Below, one piece after another: positions 46,705-55,553 of a DNA stretch of 64,000 nt. Made by a program: the position numbers and the translations under genes. The DNA comes from Haloechinothrix aidingensis. Lineage in GTDB: Bacteria > Actinomycetota > Actinomycetes > Mycobacteriales > Pseudonocardiaceae. The notes beneath the pieces are model-generated. The model was not told where the DNA came from. It was given only the letters and a program-made list of their open reading frames with translations, and ran no database searches. The stretch lies in NCBI RefSeq assembly GCF_013450155.1, contig NZ_JACCKD010000001.1, forward strand, positions 372,001-436,000, read 5' to 3'. Positions within the stretch are counted from its first letter, which is position 1. Every line of letters begins with the position of its first letter.

Positions 46705-47013
46705 GTGCATGCCACGATCGAGTCCAAGAGGCCCCAGATCGAGAAGCTGTGCCGTGAGCTGCGTGTTCGCCGCCTCGACGTGTTCGGATCGGCGACCGGC
46801 GAGTCTTTCGATGAGGGCTCGAGTGACGTCGACGTCCTGGTGGAGTTCGACGCCGGGCATGATTTCGATCATTTCGGATCCTACTTCGACCTGAAGGAAG
46901 GTCTTGAGGGGATTCTTGGTCGTCCGGTGGACGTTGTCACCTCATCCAGCTTGACGAACCCGTTCTTCCGCAGGCAGCTCATGCAAACGAGAGAAGAGTT
47001 GTATGCGGCCTGA
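46705..47013 (+). CDS. MNT-type nucleotidyltransferase, antitoxin-like
   Basis: A 102-residue minimal nucleotidyltransferase. The signature is LDVFGSATGESFDEGSSDVD (GSx10DxD), followed by VLVEFDAGHDFDHFG and GRPVDVVTSSSL with the third acidic residue. GTG 46705 has GGAGGTGG upstream. MntA-type antitoxins AMPylate a HEPN RNase toxin encoded immediately downstream. Here only the end of such a HEPN gene remains, so this is an orphan antitoxin. It belongs to the MNT-HEPN class with confidence. Confidence 0.88.
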   Translation: MHATIESKRPQIEKLCRELRVRRLDVFGSATGESFDEGSSDVDVLVEFDAGHDFDHFGSYFDLKEGLEGILGRPVDVVTSSSLTNPFFRRQLMQTREELYAA

Positions 47014-47129
47014 TCCACGGTTACGCGATGGTCGACGATGCACTCGTATGGCAAGTACTCGTCGATAAAGTGCCGGTGCTCGAGCAGGTATTGAGCGAGT
47101 TACTCACCACCTTGGGTGATCAACCGTAG
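47010..47129 (+). pseudogene. C-terminal remnant of a HEPN (DUF86) toxin
   Basis: Overlapping the MNT stop, one frame reads LIHGYAMVDDALVWQVLVDK followed by VPVLEQVLSELL and then stops. That is the last third of a HEPN/DUF86 toxin, beginning right at the His of the RxxxxxH catalytic motif; the Arg and all upstream helices are missing. The deletion joins it directly to the antitoxin gene, so no active RNase can be made. Confidence 0.78.
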
Positions 47130-47242
47130 CGGCGCGATCCGGTTCAAGCGCGCCCGGTTCGCGTACCGGCCGAAACGCTGCCTGTTGTCACAGGGGCACG
47201 CGAGGGTGTAGGAAAGCCCGTAGTGAGGCAGGTGGATGCGCC

Positions 47243-47800
47243 ATGCATCATCGGATACCGGCGACACTGGTCATCACAGCGGTGCTGGCGCTGGCGTCGG
47301 CGGCCGTCAGCCCGGTGCACGGCAGCGAGCACGCAGAGGGTCGTGACTCGGCGGTGGGTGCGGGCACCAGCACGTTCCCGGTCACAGGCGGGCCGATCAG
47401 CTTCGCCTTCGCGGCACACAGCGACCCCTCAGGCGCCGCACCGGGCGGTTACTTCCGAAGCGAGACCGATGTGGACGGCGACGACCCGATCGAACCGTTC
47501 ACGGTGCAGGGCGAGGTGACCTGCTTGCGAGTGGACGGCGACCGCGCGAGCTTCAAGTACCGCTTCGACCGGACCGCAGGATCGGCTGAGCCGTTCGACG
47601 GCGGCGGGATCCAGATCTTCGTTGAGGACAACGGCAAGCCACGCGGGGGCGAGCCGGTCGACGCCATGACTTTCGATCCGCCGCAGCCTGCTGGCGTGTA
47701 CGACCTGCGCGCCACGCAGTGCGACGACCCGAACACCAGGGTGACCTACGAACGGATCGACTCGGGCAACATCACCGTGCGCGATGCCGAGCCGGAGTGA
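47243..47800 (+). CDS. Secreted protein with signal peptide, unknown
   Basis: A 185-residue protein with a Sec signal peptide (TLVITAVLALASAAVSPVHG, cleavage near residue 28). The mature part looks beta-rich, with GGYFRSETDVDGDDPIEPFT and FTVQGEVTCLRVDGDRASF; the two Cys (EVTCLRV, ATQCDDP) could form a disulfide. Similar small secreted actinobacterial proteins have no known role. ATG 47243 follows a GAGGCAGG segment. Confidence 0.75.
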   Translation: MHHRIPATLVITAVLALASAAVSPVHGSEHAEGRDSAVGAGTSTFPVTGGPISFAFAAHSDPSGAAPGGYFRSETDVDGDDPIEPFTVQGEVTCLRVDGDRASFKYRFDRTAGSAEPFDGGGIQIFVEDNGKPRGGEPVDAMTFDPPQPAGVYDLRATQCDDPNTRVTYERIDSGNITVRDAEPE

Positions 47801-47886
47801 TCCGGGGCCGGGGGCCCGTGTCCGCTGTCGGCAGGGCATCGCTGGACATCACGACTAGTCCATCGCGTGGCGGGTTCCGGTGCCGG

Positions 47887-48720
47887 TCATCGCAGAGCGT
47901 AGAAGGCTCGCGTGTCGTCGAAACTGAAGGAGTCCTCGACCCGGATGCTGCCACCATCCAACTGGTCGGAGGGTGCCGAGACGCAGACGTTCCCACTGAC
48001 TTCGCCGTCGGGGTAGGTCTCCCCGGTCTCGTTGAGCGGATTCGGGATCACTCCGCAATGGTCGTCCATGGAAGCGCCGCCGAAGGTGTTGCCGCTGGAT
48101 CCGACCACCGCCCATCCGAAGTCGACCCAGGCGGTACCCGACTCCTCGCCGTTGTACGTGGCAGTTACCTGGAACATGACGAACTGCCGCCCGTCGACGG
48201 GAGGCTCGTTGAACTCGTTCTCGGCAATGATGTCCTCGGCCGCGTCCGGATCGACCTCCGTCACCGCCAGCGACCACTCACCCATCTCGATCGTCGTACC
48301 GAGCTCCAGTGGGTCGTCCCGGCTTCCTAGCTCGGTACCGTCTGTTTCTGCTGGCTCTCCCTCGCCGCCGCTGCTGCCCTGCTCGTCCGTGTCAGCGTTG
48401 CCGGCATTGTTGAGTTCCTCGTCGATCTCGTCGACGGTGTTGAACACGATGGTCATACCCCAGATACCGAGCGCGATCGCACCGGCTCCGAGAAGCGTGC
48501 CGATCACTGACATCTTTTTGTTGGTCGCCGTGCCACGGCGCACCCGTCCCCATCCGAGTAGCCCGAAAAGGACGGCTATTGCGCCGAGTATGAGTGCGAT
48601 GAAGCCGGTGAATGGTATAAGGCCGAAGACCAGACCCACGAGGGCGAGCACAAGCCCTGTGATACCGAAACCGTTACGGGGTTCCTGAACGTGTGCGGGG
48701 GCCGGCTGAGGCTCTGTCAT
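47887..48720 (-). CDS. Membrane protein with DUF4190-like helices and a DUF4352-type outer domain
   Basis: A 277-residue protein: three helices at residues 18-95 (ITGLVLALVGLVFGLIPFTG, FIALILGAIAVLFGLLGWG, VIGTLLGAGAIALGIWGMTI), an acidic linker rich in Glu, Asp, Gly and Ser, then an extracellular immunoglobulin-like DUF4352 domain (FVMFQVTATYNGEESGTAW, with two Cys in DDHCGVI and GNVCVSA). A clear ribosome site (GGAGAAGGGG) precedes ATG 48720. It converges with the secreted-protein gene. Function unknown. Confidence 0.82.
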   Translation of the reverse strand: MTEPQPAPAHVQEPRNGFGITGLVLALVGLVFGLIPFTGFIALILGAIAVLFGLLGWGRVRRGTATNKKMSVIGTLLGAGAIALGIWGMTIVFNTVDEIDEELNNAGNADTDEQGSSGGEGEPAETDGTELGSRDDPLELGTTIEMGEWSLAVTEVDPDAAEDIIAENEFNEPPVDGRQFVMFQVTATYNGEESGTAWVDFGWAVVGSSGNTFGGASMDDHCGVIPNPLNETGETYPDGEVSGNVCVSAPSDQLDGGSIRVEDSFSFDDTRAFYALR

Positions 48721-49013
48721 ATTGTCCCCTTCTCCGGAGAGTCGCGCGGTGTGCTTGTGCCGGACGACGTTATGCGGCCGCTACCCGTACACGATTCGTG
48801 ACGGCTAAATACGGAAAGTGTTCACACGAGGCCATCACGCGTCGGACGGGATGCCGACTCAAGCCGAAGTTCCAAGCGTGGGAGAAAGTTAGTGCGGTCG
48901 TCGTGGGACGAAAGTCACTGATCCGACCGACTTAGGGTTTTTACTACGTCACAACACTTCTGTCGCGGTTGGTTCTTGCGCTCGGCCGACCTGGCGGCGC
49001 ATAGAATCGGGCC

Positions 49014-50150
49014 ATGGCCATTGCCGCACGCGCGGAGCATGTGGGGAGCCTGCTGCGGCCCGGCTACCTGCTGGATGCCAGGGCGGCACGGGCCCGTGGC
49101 GAGCTGACGGACTCGGAGTTCAAGGCGGTGGAGGACCGGGCCGTGCGGGAGGCCGTCGCGTTGCAGGCCGACGCGGGCTGCCCGGTGGTCACCGATGGTG
49201 AGCTGCGCCGGGAGTCGTTCCAGGGCGAGTTCACCGCCTCCGTCGACGGTGTGTCAGGCGCGAGCATCGACGCGTGGCTGTGGGGTGACTGGTACTCCGA
49301 CGTCGTTGGCGACCAGCATGTGGAGCGTCCCGGGGACCTCGCGGTCACCGGGCGGCTGCGCAAACGCCGCAACCTGGCCGCGGAGGAGTTCACCTTCCTT
49401 CGCTCGTGCGTGGGTGAGCGGGCGAGCCCGGACGGTCCGGGTGCGATGACCAAGGTGACGTTGCCGAGCCCGAGCCTGTTCGCAGGCCTCTGGTCACCGG
49501 AGAACGCGGGCGAACCGTACGCCACGCTCGACGACTTCCTGTCGGACGTCACCCGGATCCTCTGCGACGAGGTCAGGGAGCTGGTTAGGCTGGGATGCCG
49601 CTACATCCAGCTGGACGCCCCGCACTACCCGCTGCTCGTCGACCCGTCGTGGCGGGAGTTCTACGAGCGGCGTGGCTGGGCGGCCGACCAGTGGCTCTCC
49701 TACGGGATCGAGCTGGACAACGCCGTCATCGCAGCGGGACGGCCCGCGACGTTCGGGTTCCACCTATGCCGCGGGAACCAGCGCAGCCGCTGGCTGGTCG
49801 CGGGAGGCTACGACCCGATCGCCGCTCCCGTGTTCTCCACAGTGCACGCCGACCGTCTCCTGCTTGAGTACGACGACGAGCGTTCCGGCGGGTTCGACCC
49901 GCTCCGGCTCGTGCCCGAGGACACCAGCGTGGTCTTGGGGCTGGTGACCACCAAACATCGCGAGCCGGAGCCGGTCGATGCGCTGGTCGAACGGGTCGAT
50001 GTGGCGAGCGGGATCATCGGACGCGAACGCCTCGCTGTCGGTACGCAGTGCGGGTTCGCGACCTCGCTGTACGGCAACGCGCTGAGCATCGACGACCAGC
50101 ACCGGAAGCTGGCGCTGGTGGTCCGCGTTGCCGAGCTGGCTTTCGGGTGA
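49014..50150 (+). CDS. MetE C-terminal-like (cobalamin-independent methionine synthase type) protein
   Basis: A 378-residue protein of the UROD/MetE-like barrel superfamily. It has ARAEHVGSLLRPGYLL at the start, TDGELRRESFQGEF, CRYIQLDAPHYPLLVD, FGFHLCRGNQRSRW and a Cys in VGTQCGFATSLYGNAL: the zinc and substrate pattern of stand-alone MetE C-terminal homologues. It lacks the N-terminal folate-binding half of real MetE (about 750 residues), so the methyl donor is not 5-methyl-THF-Glu3 in the usual way. A TAGAAT lies 7 bp before the ATG, suggesting a leaderless transcript. Such proteins act in methyl transfer or lyase reactions; substrate unknown. Confidence 0.85.
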   Translation: MAIAARAEHVGSLLRPGYLLDARAARARGELTDSEFKAVEDRAVREAVALQADAGCPVVTDGELRRESFQGEFTASVDGVSGASIDAWLWGDWYSDVVGDQHVERPGDLAVTGRLRKRRNLAAEEFTFLRSCVGERASPDGPGAMTKVTLPSPSLFAGLWSPENAGEPYATLDDFLSDVTRILCDEVRELVRLGCRYIQLDAPHYPLLVDPSWREFYERRGWAADQWLSYGIELDNAVIAAGRPATFGFHLCRGNQRSRWLVAGGYDPIAAPVFSTVHADRLLLEYDDERSGGFDPLRLVPEDTSVVLGLVTTKHREPEPVDALVERVDVASGIIGRERLAVGTQCGFATSLYGNALSIDDQHRKLALVVRVAELAFG

Positions 50151-50172
50151 CCCGCGCGGCGCGGTACCGCGA

Positions 50173-50997
50173 TCAGATCGTCAGCCGCAGGTTGCGCACC
50201 ACCTGAGCACCCAGCTCGGCATCACCCTGGACGTCCACTTCGGTCAGGTGCTCCTCCGGGGATACGCGACCGCCCGCGAGGCGGGTGAACAGATCCGAGC
50301 TCAGCCGCAGGGTCGAGGTCGCCGGTCCGGAGAGCTCGGGCACGACCGAGGCTCGCCCGTCCACGGCGACGTGCAGTGTGCGGGACACCGGGCCGGTGAG
50401 CTCGATGGTCAGGCGCGACCCGTCCGGCGCCTCGGCACGCTTGCCGACCAGGTAGCCAAGGGCGCCGACGATCTCCTCGAGGGCACCCTCCGCGCACGGC
50501 CCCTCCTGGTTGCCCGGCATCCCGACGGCGTCCCGGATGTCCTGCTCGTGCAACCAGCAGTCGAACAGCCTGATCCGCATGAACCTCCCGTAGGTCGCCT
50601 GCCCGGCCGGGGTCCACGAGGGCGCGTCGAAGTCTTCCTGGCTCATCGCGCGCAGCGCCTCGATGCGCCTGCTGACGATGTCGCGGAACCGGTCCAGCAT
50701 CCGCGCAGGGGTGTGCTCGCGCAGCGCCAGCACCCAGTGCTCGTTGACCGCGGCGATGTCGTTGCGCACGTGCGGCAGCGAGGTGACGTCGACATCCGGT
50801 TCCGGCGCCTGCTCGCCCTCGAGCATCGACTCGGTTCCGATCACGTGGGAGACGATGTCCTGCACGGTCCAGCCGGGCAACGCACTCGGTGTCGACCACG
50901 CGTCCTCGGGTAGCGAGCTCAGCAGCTCGTCCATCGAGGTCCACTGCGTGACCAGGGCGCGAACGGTCGAGTCCTTGTCGGTGGTGGCGGTAGTCAT
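50173..50997 (-). CDS. Mycothiol-dependent maleylpyruvate isomerase-family enzyme
   Basis: A 274-residue protein of the DinB-like/MDMPI family. The metal site is built from His in [15 protein letters not shown], Glu in [19 protein letters not shown] and its His; the C-terminal domain is present with [10 protein letters not shown]. It uses mycothiol or acts on mycothiol adducts. It overlaps by 4 bp the DsbA-like gene upstream, so a TetR-DsbA-like-MDMPI operon handles an electrophile or thiol stress (inference). Confidence 0.87.
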   Translation of the reverse strand: MTTATTDKDSTVRALVTQWTSMDELLSSLPEDAWSTPSALPGWTVQDIVSHVIGTESMLEGEQAPEPDVDVTSLPHVRNDIAAVNEHWVLALREHTPARMLDRFRDIVSRRIEALRAMSQEDFDAPSWTPAGQATYGRFMRIRLFDCWLHEQDIRDAVGMPGNQEGPCAEGALEEIVGALGYLVGKRAEAPDGSRLTIELTGPVSRTLHVAVDGRASVVPELSGPATSTLRLSSDLFTRLAGGRVSPEEHLTEVDVQGDAELGAQVVRNLRLTI

Positions 50998-51710
50998 CCG
51001 GCGATCTCCTCATCGGGACGGGTTCCTGGTTCGACGATCTGGCCGCGATCGATGCTCATCCAGTCGCGGCCACGCAGGTACGGTTGCAGCGCATCACTGA
51101 TCGCCTGCTGGTCGTGCGCGCTCTTGGGGCGCTGCAGCTCGTACACGTGGCCGAACTCCAGCATCCCGGTGACCAGGTGCCACAGCCGTATGGCCGCGGT
51201 CCCGGCCGGCGGGTCGATCAGCACGGGACCGAACAGGCACTGCCCGTCGGGGAAGAAGAGGGTGGGCACTCCGAAGCCGCCCGCGTCGGTCACCCGCTTG
51301 TGATCAGCGTGCACGTCGTCGTGCGTGGTGGGGTCGGCGATCGCCTCGTCGACAAGCGCCGGGTCCGCCCCGATCTCGCCGACGAGCCTGCGCGCGGTCT
51401 CCGGCTCGTGCGGCTTCTCGCCGTCGATGTGCAGCGCCCTACCGACCCGCGCGTACCAGGCGTCCACGAGGGCCGCGTCCTTGCGGCGCAGCAGCGCGGC
51501 GACGCGCATCTGGGACCACCCGTAGGACCACTCGCGCTCCCACGGGTGTTTGGAGTGCTCGAACCGGTTGGTCTCCTCGAGGCTGAAGAACCGCCAGCGC
51601 ACGGTCAGGTCCAGCTGGTCGCGGACCGCGCGTATCCACCGTGACGTGTGGTAGGCGAACGGACACATCGGATCGAAGTGGAAGTCCACTTCGGTTGGTG
51701 TGGTGCCCAT
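50994..51710 (-). CDS. DsbA-fold mycothiol-dependent reductase (Rv2466c-like) with a CPFA active site
   Basis: A 238-residue thioredoxin-fold protein. The active site is [18 protein letters not shown], where the Rv2466c relatives have CPWC; here the resolving Cys is Ala, so it must work through a mixed disulfide with mycothiol (monothiol mechanism). Helical insertion and the cis-Pro segment [19 protein letters not shown] follow. It begins 2 bp after the TetR gene and overlaps the next gene by 4 bp. Confidence 0.87.
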   Translation of the reverse strand: MGTTPTEVDFHFDPMCPFAYHTSRWIRAVRDQLDLTVRWRFFSLEETNRFEHSKHPWEREWSYGWSQMRVAALLRRKDAALVDAWYARVGRALHIDGEKPHEPETARRLVGEIGADPALVDEAIADPTTHDDVHADHKRVTDAGGFGVPTLFFPDGQCLFGPVLIDPPAGTAAIRLWHLVTGMLEFGHVYELQRPKSAHDQQAISDALQPYLRGRDWMSIDRGQIVEPGTRPDEEIAG

Positions 51711-51712
51711 GG

Positions 51713-52312
51713 TCAGTACCCCTCCCGCAGGTGCGCGTCGACGAGCTCGTGCAAGGCTCTACGGATCTCGGATGCGGACGTGACGCTGACCTTGGCCAGC
51801 AGGATCTGGCCCTGTGCCTGCGCGAGCAGCGCTTGCGCCAGCCGGTCGGGATCCACCCCCTGACGCAGCGCGCCGTCCGAAGCGGCCTGCCTGCACAGCA
51901 CCGCGAACTCGGCTTCCCACCTGGCGAAGGCCGTGGCCAGGTGCTCGCGCAGCTCCTCGTCCGCGGTCGCCAGCTCGGAGGCCAGGTTGCCGAACGGGCA
52001 ACCGACGATACGGCCGAACCGGTTCTCGAAACCGGCCTGGATCGCGCCGACCGCGTCGGCGAGCCCGTGCAGCCGCTCGGCCGGTGACCGCCCGGATGCC
52101 TGCTCCAGGCGGTCGAGTAGCGCGGTCGTGTGGAGATCGATGACGGCTTTGGCCAGATCGGACTTGGACGAGAAGAAGTGGTAGAAGCTGCCCTTGCGCA
52201 CCTCCGCTTCCGCGCACAGCTCGTCCACGCTGACCGCGTTGTAGCTGCGGGACAGGAACAGCCGTGCCGAGCTGCGCACGATGCGCTCGCGGGACTCGAG
52301 CTTCTGGCTCAT
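51713..52312 (-). CDS. TetR-family regulator with a conserved Cys, LmrA/AcuR-like
   Basis: A 199-residue TetR protein. The HTH is [26 protein letters not shown]. The ligand domain contains [16 protein letters not shown], the Cys-containing motif of the LmrA/YxaF/AcuR group, in which electrophiles or small acids can be sensed. It heads an operon with two mycothiol-linked enzymes. A palindrome 23 bp upstream of ATG 52312 is the likely autoregulatory site. Confidence 0.88.
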   Translation of the reverse strand: MSQKLESRERIVRSSARLFLSRSYNAVSVDELCAEAEVRKGSFYHFFSSKSDLAKAVIDLHTTALLDRLEQASGRSPAERLHGLADAVGAIQAGFENRFGRIVGCPFGNLASELATADEELREHLATAFARWEAEFAVLCRQAASDGALRQGVDPDRLAQALLAQAQGQILLAKVSVTSASEIRRALHELVDAHLREGY

Positions 52313-52334
52313 GCGCCGGAACGCTACTGGCTAG

Positions 52335-52350
52335 TTGACTGGTCGGTCAA
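52335..52350. promoter_or_regulatory. Probable TetR operator
   Basis: TTGACTGGTCGGTCAA has TTGAC/GTCAA arms and a GACTGGTCGGTC core typical of LmrA-type TetR sites. It lies 23 bp before the TetR start, and the TTGACT could double as the -35 hexamer. Confidence 0.65.
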
Positions 52351-52366
52351 GACTACGTGGCCACGC

Positions 52367-53239
52367 TCAGCCGTCCTTCGCGGTGAGGCGGGCGTAGGCG
52401 ATCGACAGGCCGATCAGCATGTAGCACCCGGCGCGCAATGCCCCCTCGGTCAGCGTCCCCGTGGGGATCGGGTCACGCAGCACATCGGGCAGGGCGGTGG
52501 TCCACGACACGGTCAGCAGGAACGGGTGCAGCCAGTCCACGGCCGTGAGCATCAGCAACACACCGAACAGGATGTCGCCGGCGAGAATGCCGGCCACGAC
52601 CACCATCGGGTGCTCGGTGAACGTCGAGATCGCGAGCGCGACAGCCCCGACCGCGAAGAGCTGCACGGCGACCCAGCTGATCGTGATACCGATCCTGCCG
52701 AGCGCCTCGGCGACGGTCAGCGACGTACCGGACAGCGTGAACAACCCGTCGGTCCCACCGAGGACGAACCCGGTCACCACGCCCGTCAAGGTCATCAGCG
52801 TTACCGCGACGAGCGCGGCGACAGCGACACCCAGCGCCTTGACGGTCAGCAGCCTGCCGCGTGTCACCGGCGCGAGCAGCCAGCCGCGCAACGTGCCGTG
52901 CGACTGCTCTCCGGCGATCGCGTCCGCGCCGACCATCGCCACCGTGAGCGGCAGGAGGAACATCAGCGTGACCGACAGCGTCCCGACCGGCAGGGCGAGG
53001 GCGCTCGACGCGAACGTCACGAAAAGGGGAGCCTCCCCGCCGGGAGGACCGCCATCGGCGGAGCCGGAAAGGTGGACGGACAGCCCGATGATCACGGGTA
53101 TGGCACCGAGTATCCCCAGCACCACGAGCGTGCGCGGTCTGCGGAAGATCCACCTCAGTTCGGACCACACGAGCCGGGTGAACGGTGCGGCTGCCCGTGT
53201 GGGCCGCCACCCGGCGGCCAGGGTATCCACAGTAGTCAC
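52367..53239 (-). CDS. ABC transporter permease (ABC-2 type)
   Basis: A 290-residue membrane protein with six predicted helices. The N-terminal RLVWSELRWIFRRPRTLVV segment and VGADAIAGEQSHGTLRGWLLAPVTRGRLL (the cytoplasmic coupling stretch) identify the ABC-2/NatB-like permease class. GTG 53239 overlaps the ATPase stop (GTGA). It is last in a LolA-like/ATPase/permease operon divergent from a two-component system. Confidence 0.88.
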   Translation of the reverse strand: MTTVDTLAAGWRPTRAAAPFTRLVWSELRWIFRRPRTLVVLGILGAIPVIIGLSVHLSGSADGGPPGGEAPLFVTFASSALALPVGTLSVTLMFLLPLTVAMVGADAIAGEQSHGTLRGWLLAPVTRGRLLTVKALGVAVAALVAVTLMTLTGVVTGFVLGGTDGLFTLSGTSLTVAEALGRIGITISWVAVQLFAVGAVALAISTFTEHPMVVVAGILAGDILFGVLLMLTAVDWLHPFLLTVSWTTALPDVLRDPIPTGTLTEGALRAGCYMLIGLSIAYARLTAKDG

Positions 53240-54300
53240 GATGAGACCTCCCGCATGACGACATGGTCGGGTTCGGCGTCCGGTGCGGGCCCGTCCGCGT
53301 CGGCCTGCGTGAGCCGCGCGAACACGTCCTCCAGCCCGGTCCGTTCCCTGCGCGCCTCGTCGACCGCGACCCCGTAGCGGACAAGGGTCTCGACGACCGT
53401 GGACGGTTCCGTGGCGGTCAGGTCGACGCGTACCCCGCCGGGGGCGAGGCGTGCCGGAGTCCGGTTCCGGCGAAGCGCCTCCACCGCTGACTCCGCGTCC
53501 GGTGTGGATACCAGGAGAGCGGGGCTGCCGGAGTCGAGCAGCGTGTCGAGCGAGCCCTGCGCGACGACCGTCCCCTCGTGCAGCACCACGACGTGGGTGC
53601 ACGTCGCCTCCACCTCGGCGAGCAGGTGGGAGGACACGAGCACGCTGACGCCGGACTCGCGTAGCTCGCCGATGATCCCGCGGACCTCGCGGGTACCCGC
53701 GGGGTCGAGCCCGTTGGTCGGCTCGTCCAGCACGACGAGCTTGCGCGGCACGAGCAGCGCGCCCGCGAGCCCGAGGCGCTGCTTCATCCCGAGCGAGTAA
53801 CCGCGGTACTTGCGGTCAGCCGCCCCCGACAGGCCGACCCGTTCGAGCGCGGCACCGACCGCGTCCCGGGTGCCGGAGGTGGCAAGCAACGGCTCGGCGG
53901 CTGCCACACGCAGCAGGTTCTCCCTGCCGGACAGGAACGGGTGGAACCCCGGCCCCTCGACCAGGGCACCGACATGCGGCAACGCCCTGCCCGCCGCATC
54001 CGGCATCGGCTGTCCGAGCAGCTCGACCTCGCCCTCCGTGGGGCGGACGAGGCCGAGCAGCATCCGGATCATCGTGGTCTTGCCCGAACCGTTCGGTCCG
54101 AGCATCCCGAGCACGGCGCCTTCGGGCACGTCCATGTCGACGCTGTCTACCGCGACAGCGCCGCGGTAGACCTTGCGCAGCCCTCGGGTACGGGCGACCA
54201 GCGCGGACGGGGCACCGTCCGCGCCTGCCCCACCCGAGGTGGGAGCCACCTCCCCCCGAGTCGAGGTGGCTCCCCGCGCGTGGATGTCTGTCGCGCTCAC
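53236..54300 (-). CDS. ABC transporter ATP-binding protein
   Basis: A 354-residue ATPase. Motifs: Walker A MLGPNGSGKTTMIRML, signature GYSLGMKQRLGLAGALL, Walker B KLVVLDEPTNGLDPAG, and the switch His in LVSSHLLAEVE. A C-terminal extension of about 100 residues occurs in this CcmA-like group of drug or lipopeptide exporters (BcrA-like). Its start overlaps the LolA-like stop and its own stop overlaps the permease start. Confidence 0.92.
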   Translation of the reverse strand: MSATDIHARGATSTRGEVAPTSGGAGADGAPSALVARTRGLRKVYRGAVAVDSVDMDVPEGAVLGMLGPNGSGKTTMIRMLLGLVRPTEGEVELLGQPMPDAAGRALPHVGALVEGPGFHPFLSGRENLLRVAAAEPLLATSGTRDAVGAALERVGLSGAADRKYRGYSLGMKQRLGLAGALLVPRKLVVLDEPTNGLDPAGTREVRGIIGELRESGVSVLVSSHLLAEVEATCTHVVVLHEGTVVAQGSLDTLLDSGSPALLVSTPDAESAVEALRRNRTPARLAPGGVRVDLTATEPSTVVETLVRYGVAVDEARRERTGLEDVFARLTQADADGPAPDAEPDHVVMREVSS

Positions 54301-55412
54301 GACTCCTCCAGCGCCTCGGTGACGACCTGCTGTGGCACGGCACCCACGGCGAAGCGGCCGTCGTCGGTGACCAGCGCGGTGCCCGCGCGGGTCGTGATCA
54401 CGTAACCCGAACCGAAGTCACCCGACACGCGCTCACCCGACTGCTCGAGCAACGCCTGCGGACCGGGACCCGCCGGGTCCTGGCCGTGCTCGGGCGGACC
54501 CTCGGCATCGGCACCCCCGCTGAGCGCCCCTTCGGGAAGGGTCCCGGTCAGCACCGTGTCCCAGCCGTCACCGACCGGGCTCGCGTCGGCGAGGTTCTCG
54601 AGCCCCGCTTCGGGATCCGGGAGGTCACCGGGCTGTGCGTGCTCGCCGGGATCCCCCTCGACGACACGGGCACCGTCCGGCGGCGTGAACGAGAACAGGT
54701 CAGCCGGCTGCTCACCGAAGTCGATGCCGGTGAAGCCTGCGCTGAGCACTGGCTCGGGCGAGCCCGCAGGCAGCACCTCGAACCGCAGCGGTAGCCGGGT
54801 CTCGGCGTCCACCGCGATCTTGACCTCGCGCAGCACGGTGCGTTCCTCGGGCTTCGGAGTGAGGATCAGCTCGTACGCCGACCGGTCCGCGACGCGCGCG
54901 GTGCCGTCCACCGTGATCGTGCTGGACTCCCGCAGCGCGTCGATGATCTCGGTGGACGCGCCCGCGGGGTCGTTCGCCCCCATCTGCGCGGGCGGCGGGC
55001 CCTGCTCGCCCCCATGGGTCTTCTCGGGAGCGGGATACCGGGTGGCGGTGTTCTCCTGCGAGTCGTACATCCACACCCCGTCGGAGTTGTGCACGATCGT
55101 CCGCTCCGCGGATTCCCGCTCGATGGCGAGCCGGGAGCCGGCGTCCCCGTCGTGCCAGACCCGCGCGGAGTCGAGGTTCGTCAGGTCGTTGCCCGGGATC
55201 TCGGGCAGGCCGATCCGCTCGTCGACGCCCACCGTCCCCGCGAACGCAGGTGGGTCGGCCGCGAGGGCGGACTCGACAAGCTCTTCCGGGCTGATCTCCG
55301 GCAACTCCGGGTCGGCGCCCGCCCCCGCGGGCACGGCCAGCACGGCCAGCCCGCTGATACCGAGTGCGGTGCCCGTCACCGCCGCGGTCAGCGCCTTGGT
55401 TCTCGGTTTCAT
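54297..55412 (-). CDS. Secreted LolA/DUF2092-like protein
   Basis: A 371-residue exported protein: signal peptide MKPRTKALTAAVTGTALGIS (cleavage after AGA, near residue 32), then a LolA-like half-barrel (FAGTVGVDERIGLPEIPG, SRLAIERESAERTIVHNS, GVWMYDSQENTATRYPAP, AYELILTPKPEERTVLREV, FTGIDFGEQPADLFSFTPP) and a C-terminal Pro/Gly-rich part. It is common in actinobacteria next to BcrA-type ABC genes and envelope-stress two-component systems, where it probably binds a lipid or lipopeptide. Ribosome site AAGGGGAGAGC before ATG 55412. Confidence 0.85.
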   Translation of the reverse strand: MKPRTKALTAAVTGTALGISGLAVLAVPAGAGADPELPEISPEELVESALAADPPAFAGTVGVDERIGLPEIPGNDLTNLDSARVWHDGDAGSRLAIERESAERTIVHNSDGVWMYDSQENTATRYPAPEKTHGGEQGPPPAQMGANDPAGASTEIIDALRESSTITVDGTARVADRSAYELILTPKPEERTVLREVKIAVDAETRLPLRFEVLPAGSPEPVLSAGFTGIDFGEQPADLFSFTPPDGARVVEGDPGEHAQPGDLPDPEAGLENLADASPVGDGWDTVLTGTLPEGALSGGADAEGPPEHGQDPAGPGPQALLEQSGERVSGDFGSGYVITTRAGTALVTDDGRFAVGAVPQQVVTEALEES

Positions 55413-55477
55413 GCTGCTCTCCCCTTGTTGTGCAACTAGTGTGCTTCATGCACACCGTTCACGTTGCTCTCCCGGTG

Positions 55478-55524
55478 CTGAGATAGCCCTGAGAGTGGCA
55501 AGCACCGCTGAGAGAGTGCTGAGA
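55478..55524. promoter_or_regulatory. Paired CTGAGA direct repeats, probable response-regulator sites
   Basis: CTGAGA occurs at 55478, 55489, 55508 and 55519: two pairs with the 11-bp step typical of OmpR-family dimer sites, lying between the ABC/LolA-like operon and the divergent response-regulator gene at 55554. Confidence 0.7.
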
Positions 55525-55553
55525 ACGTGCGTGGTACGCGTCCGAAGGGGGGC

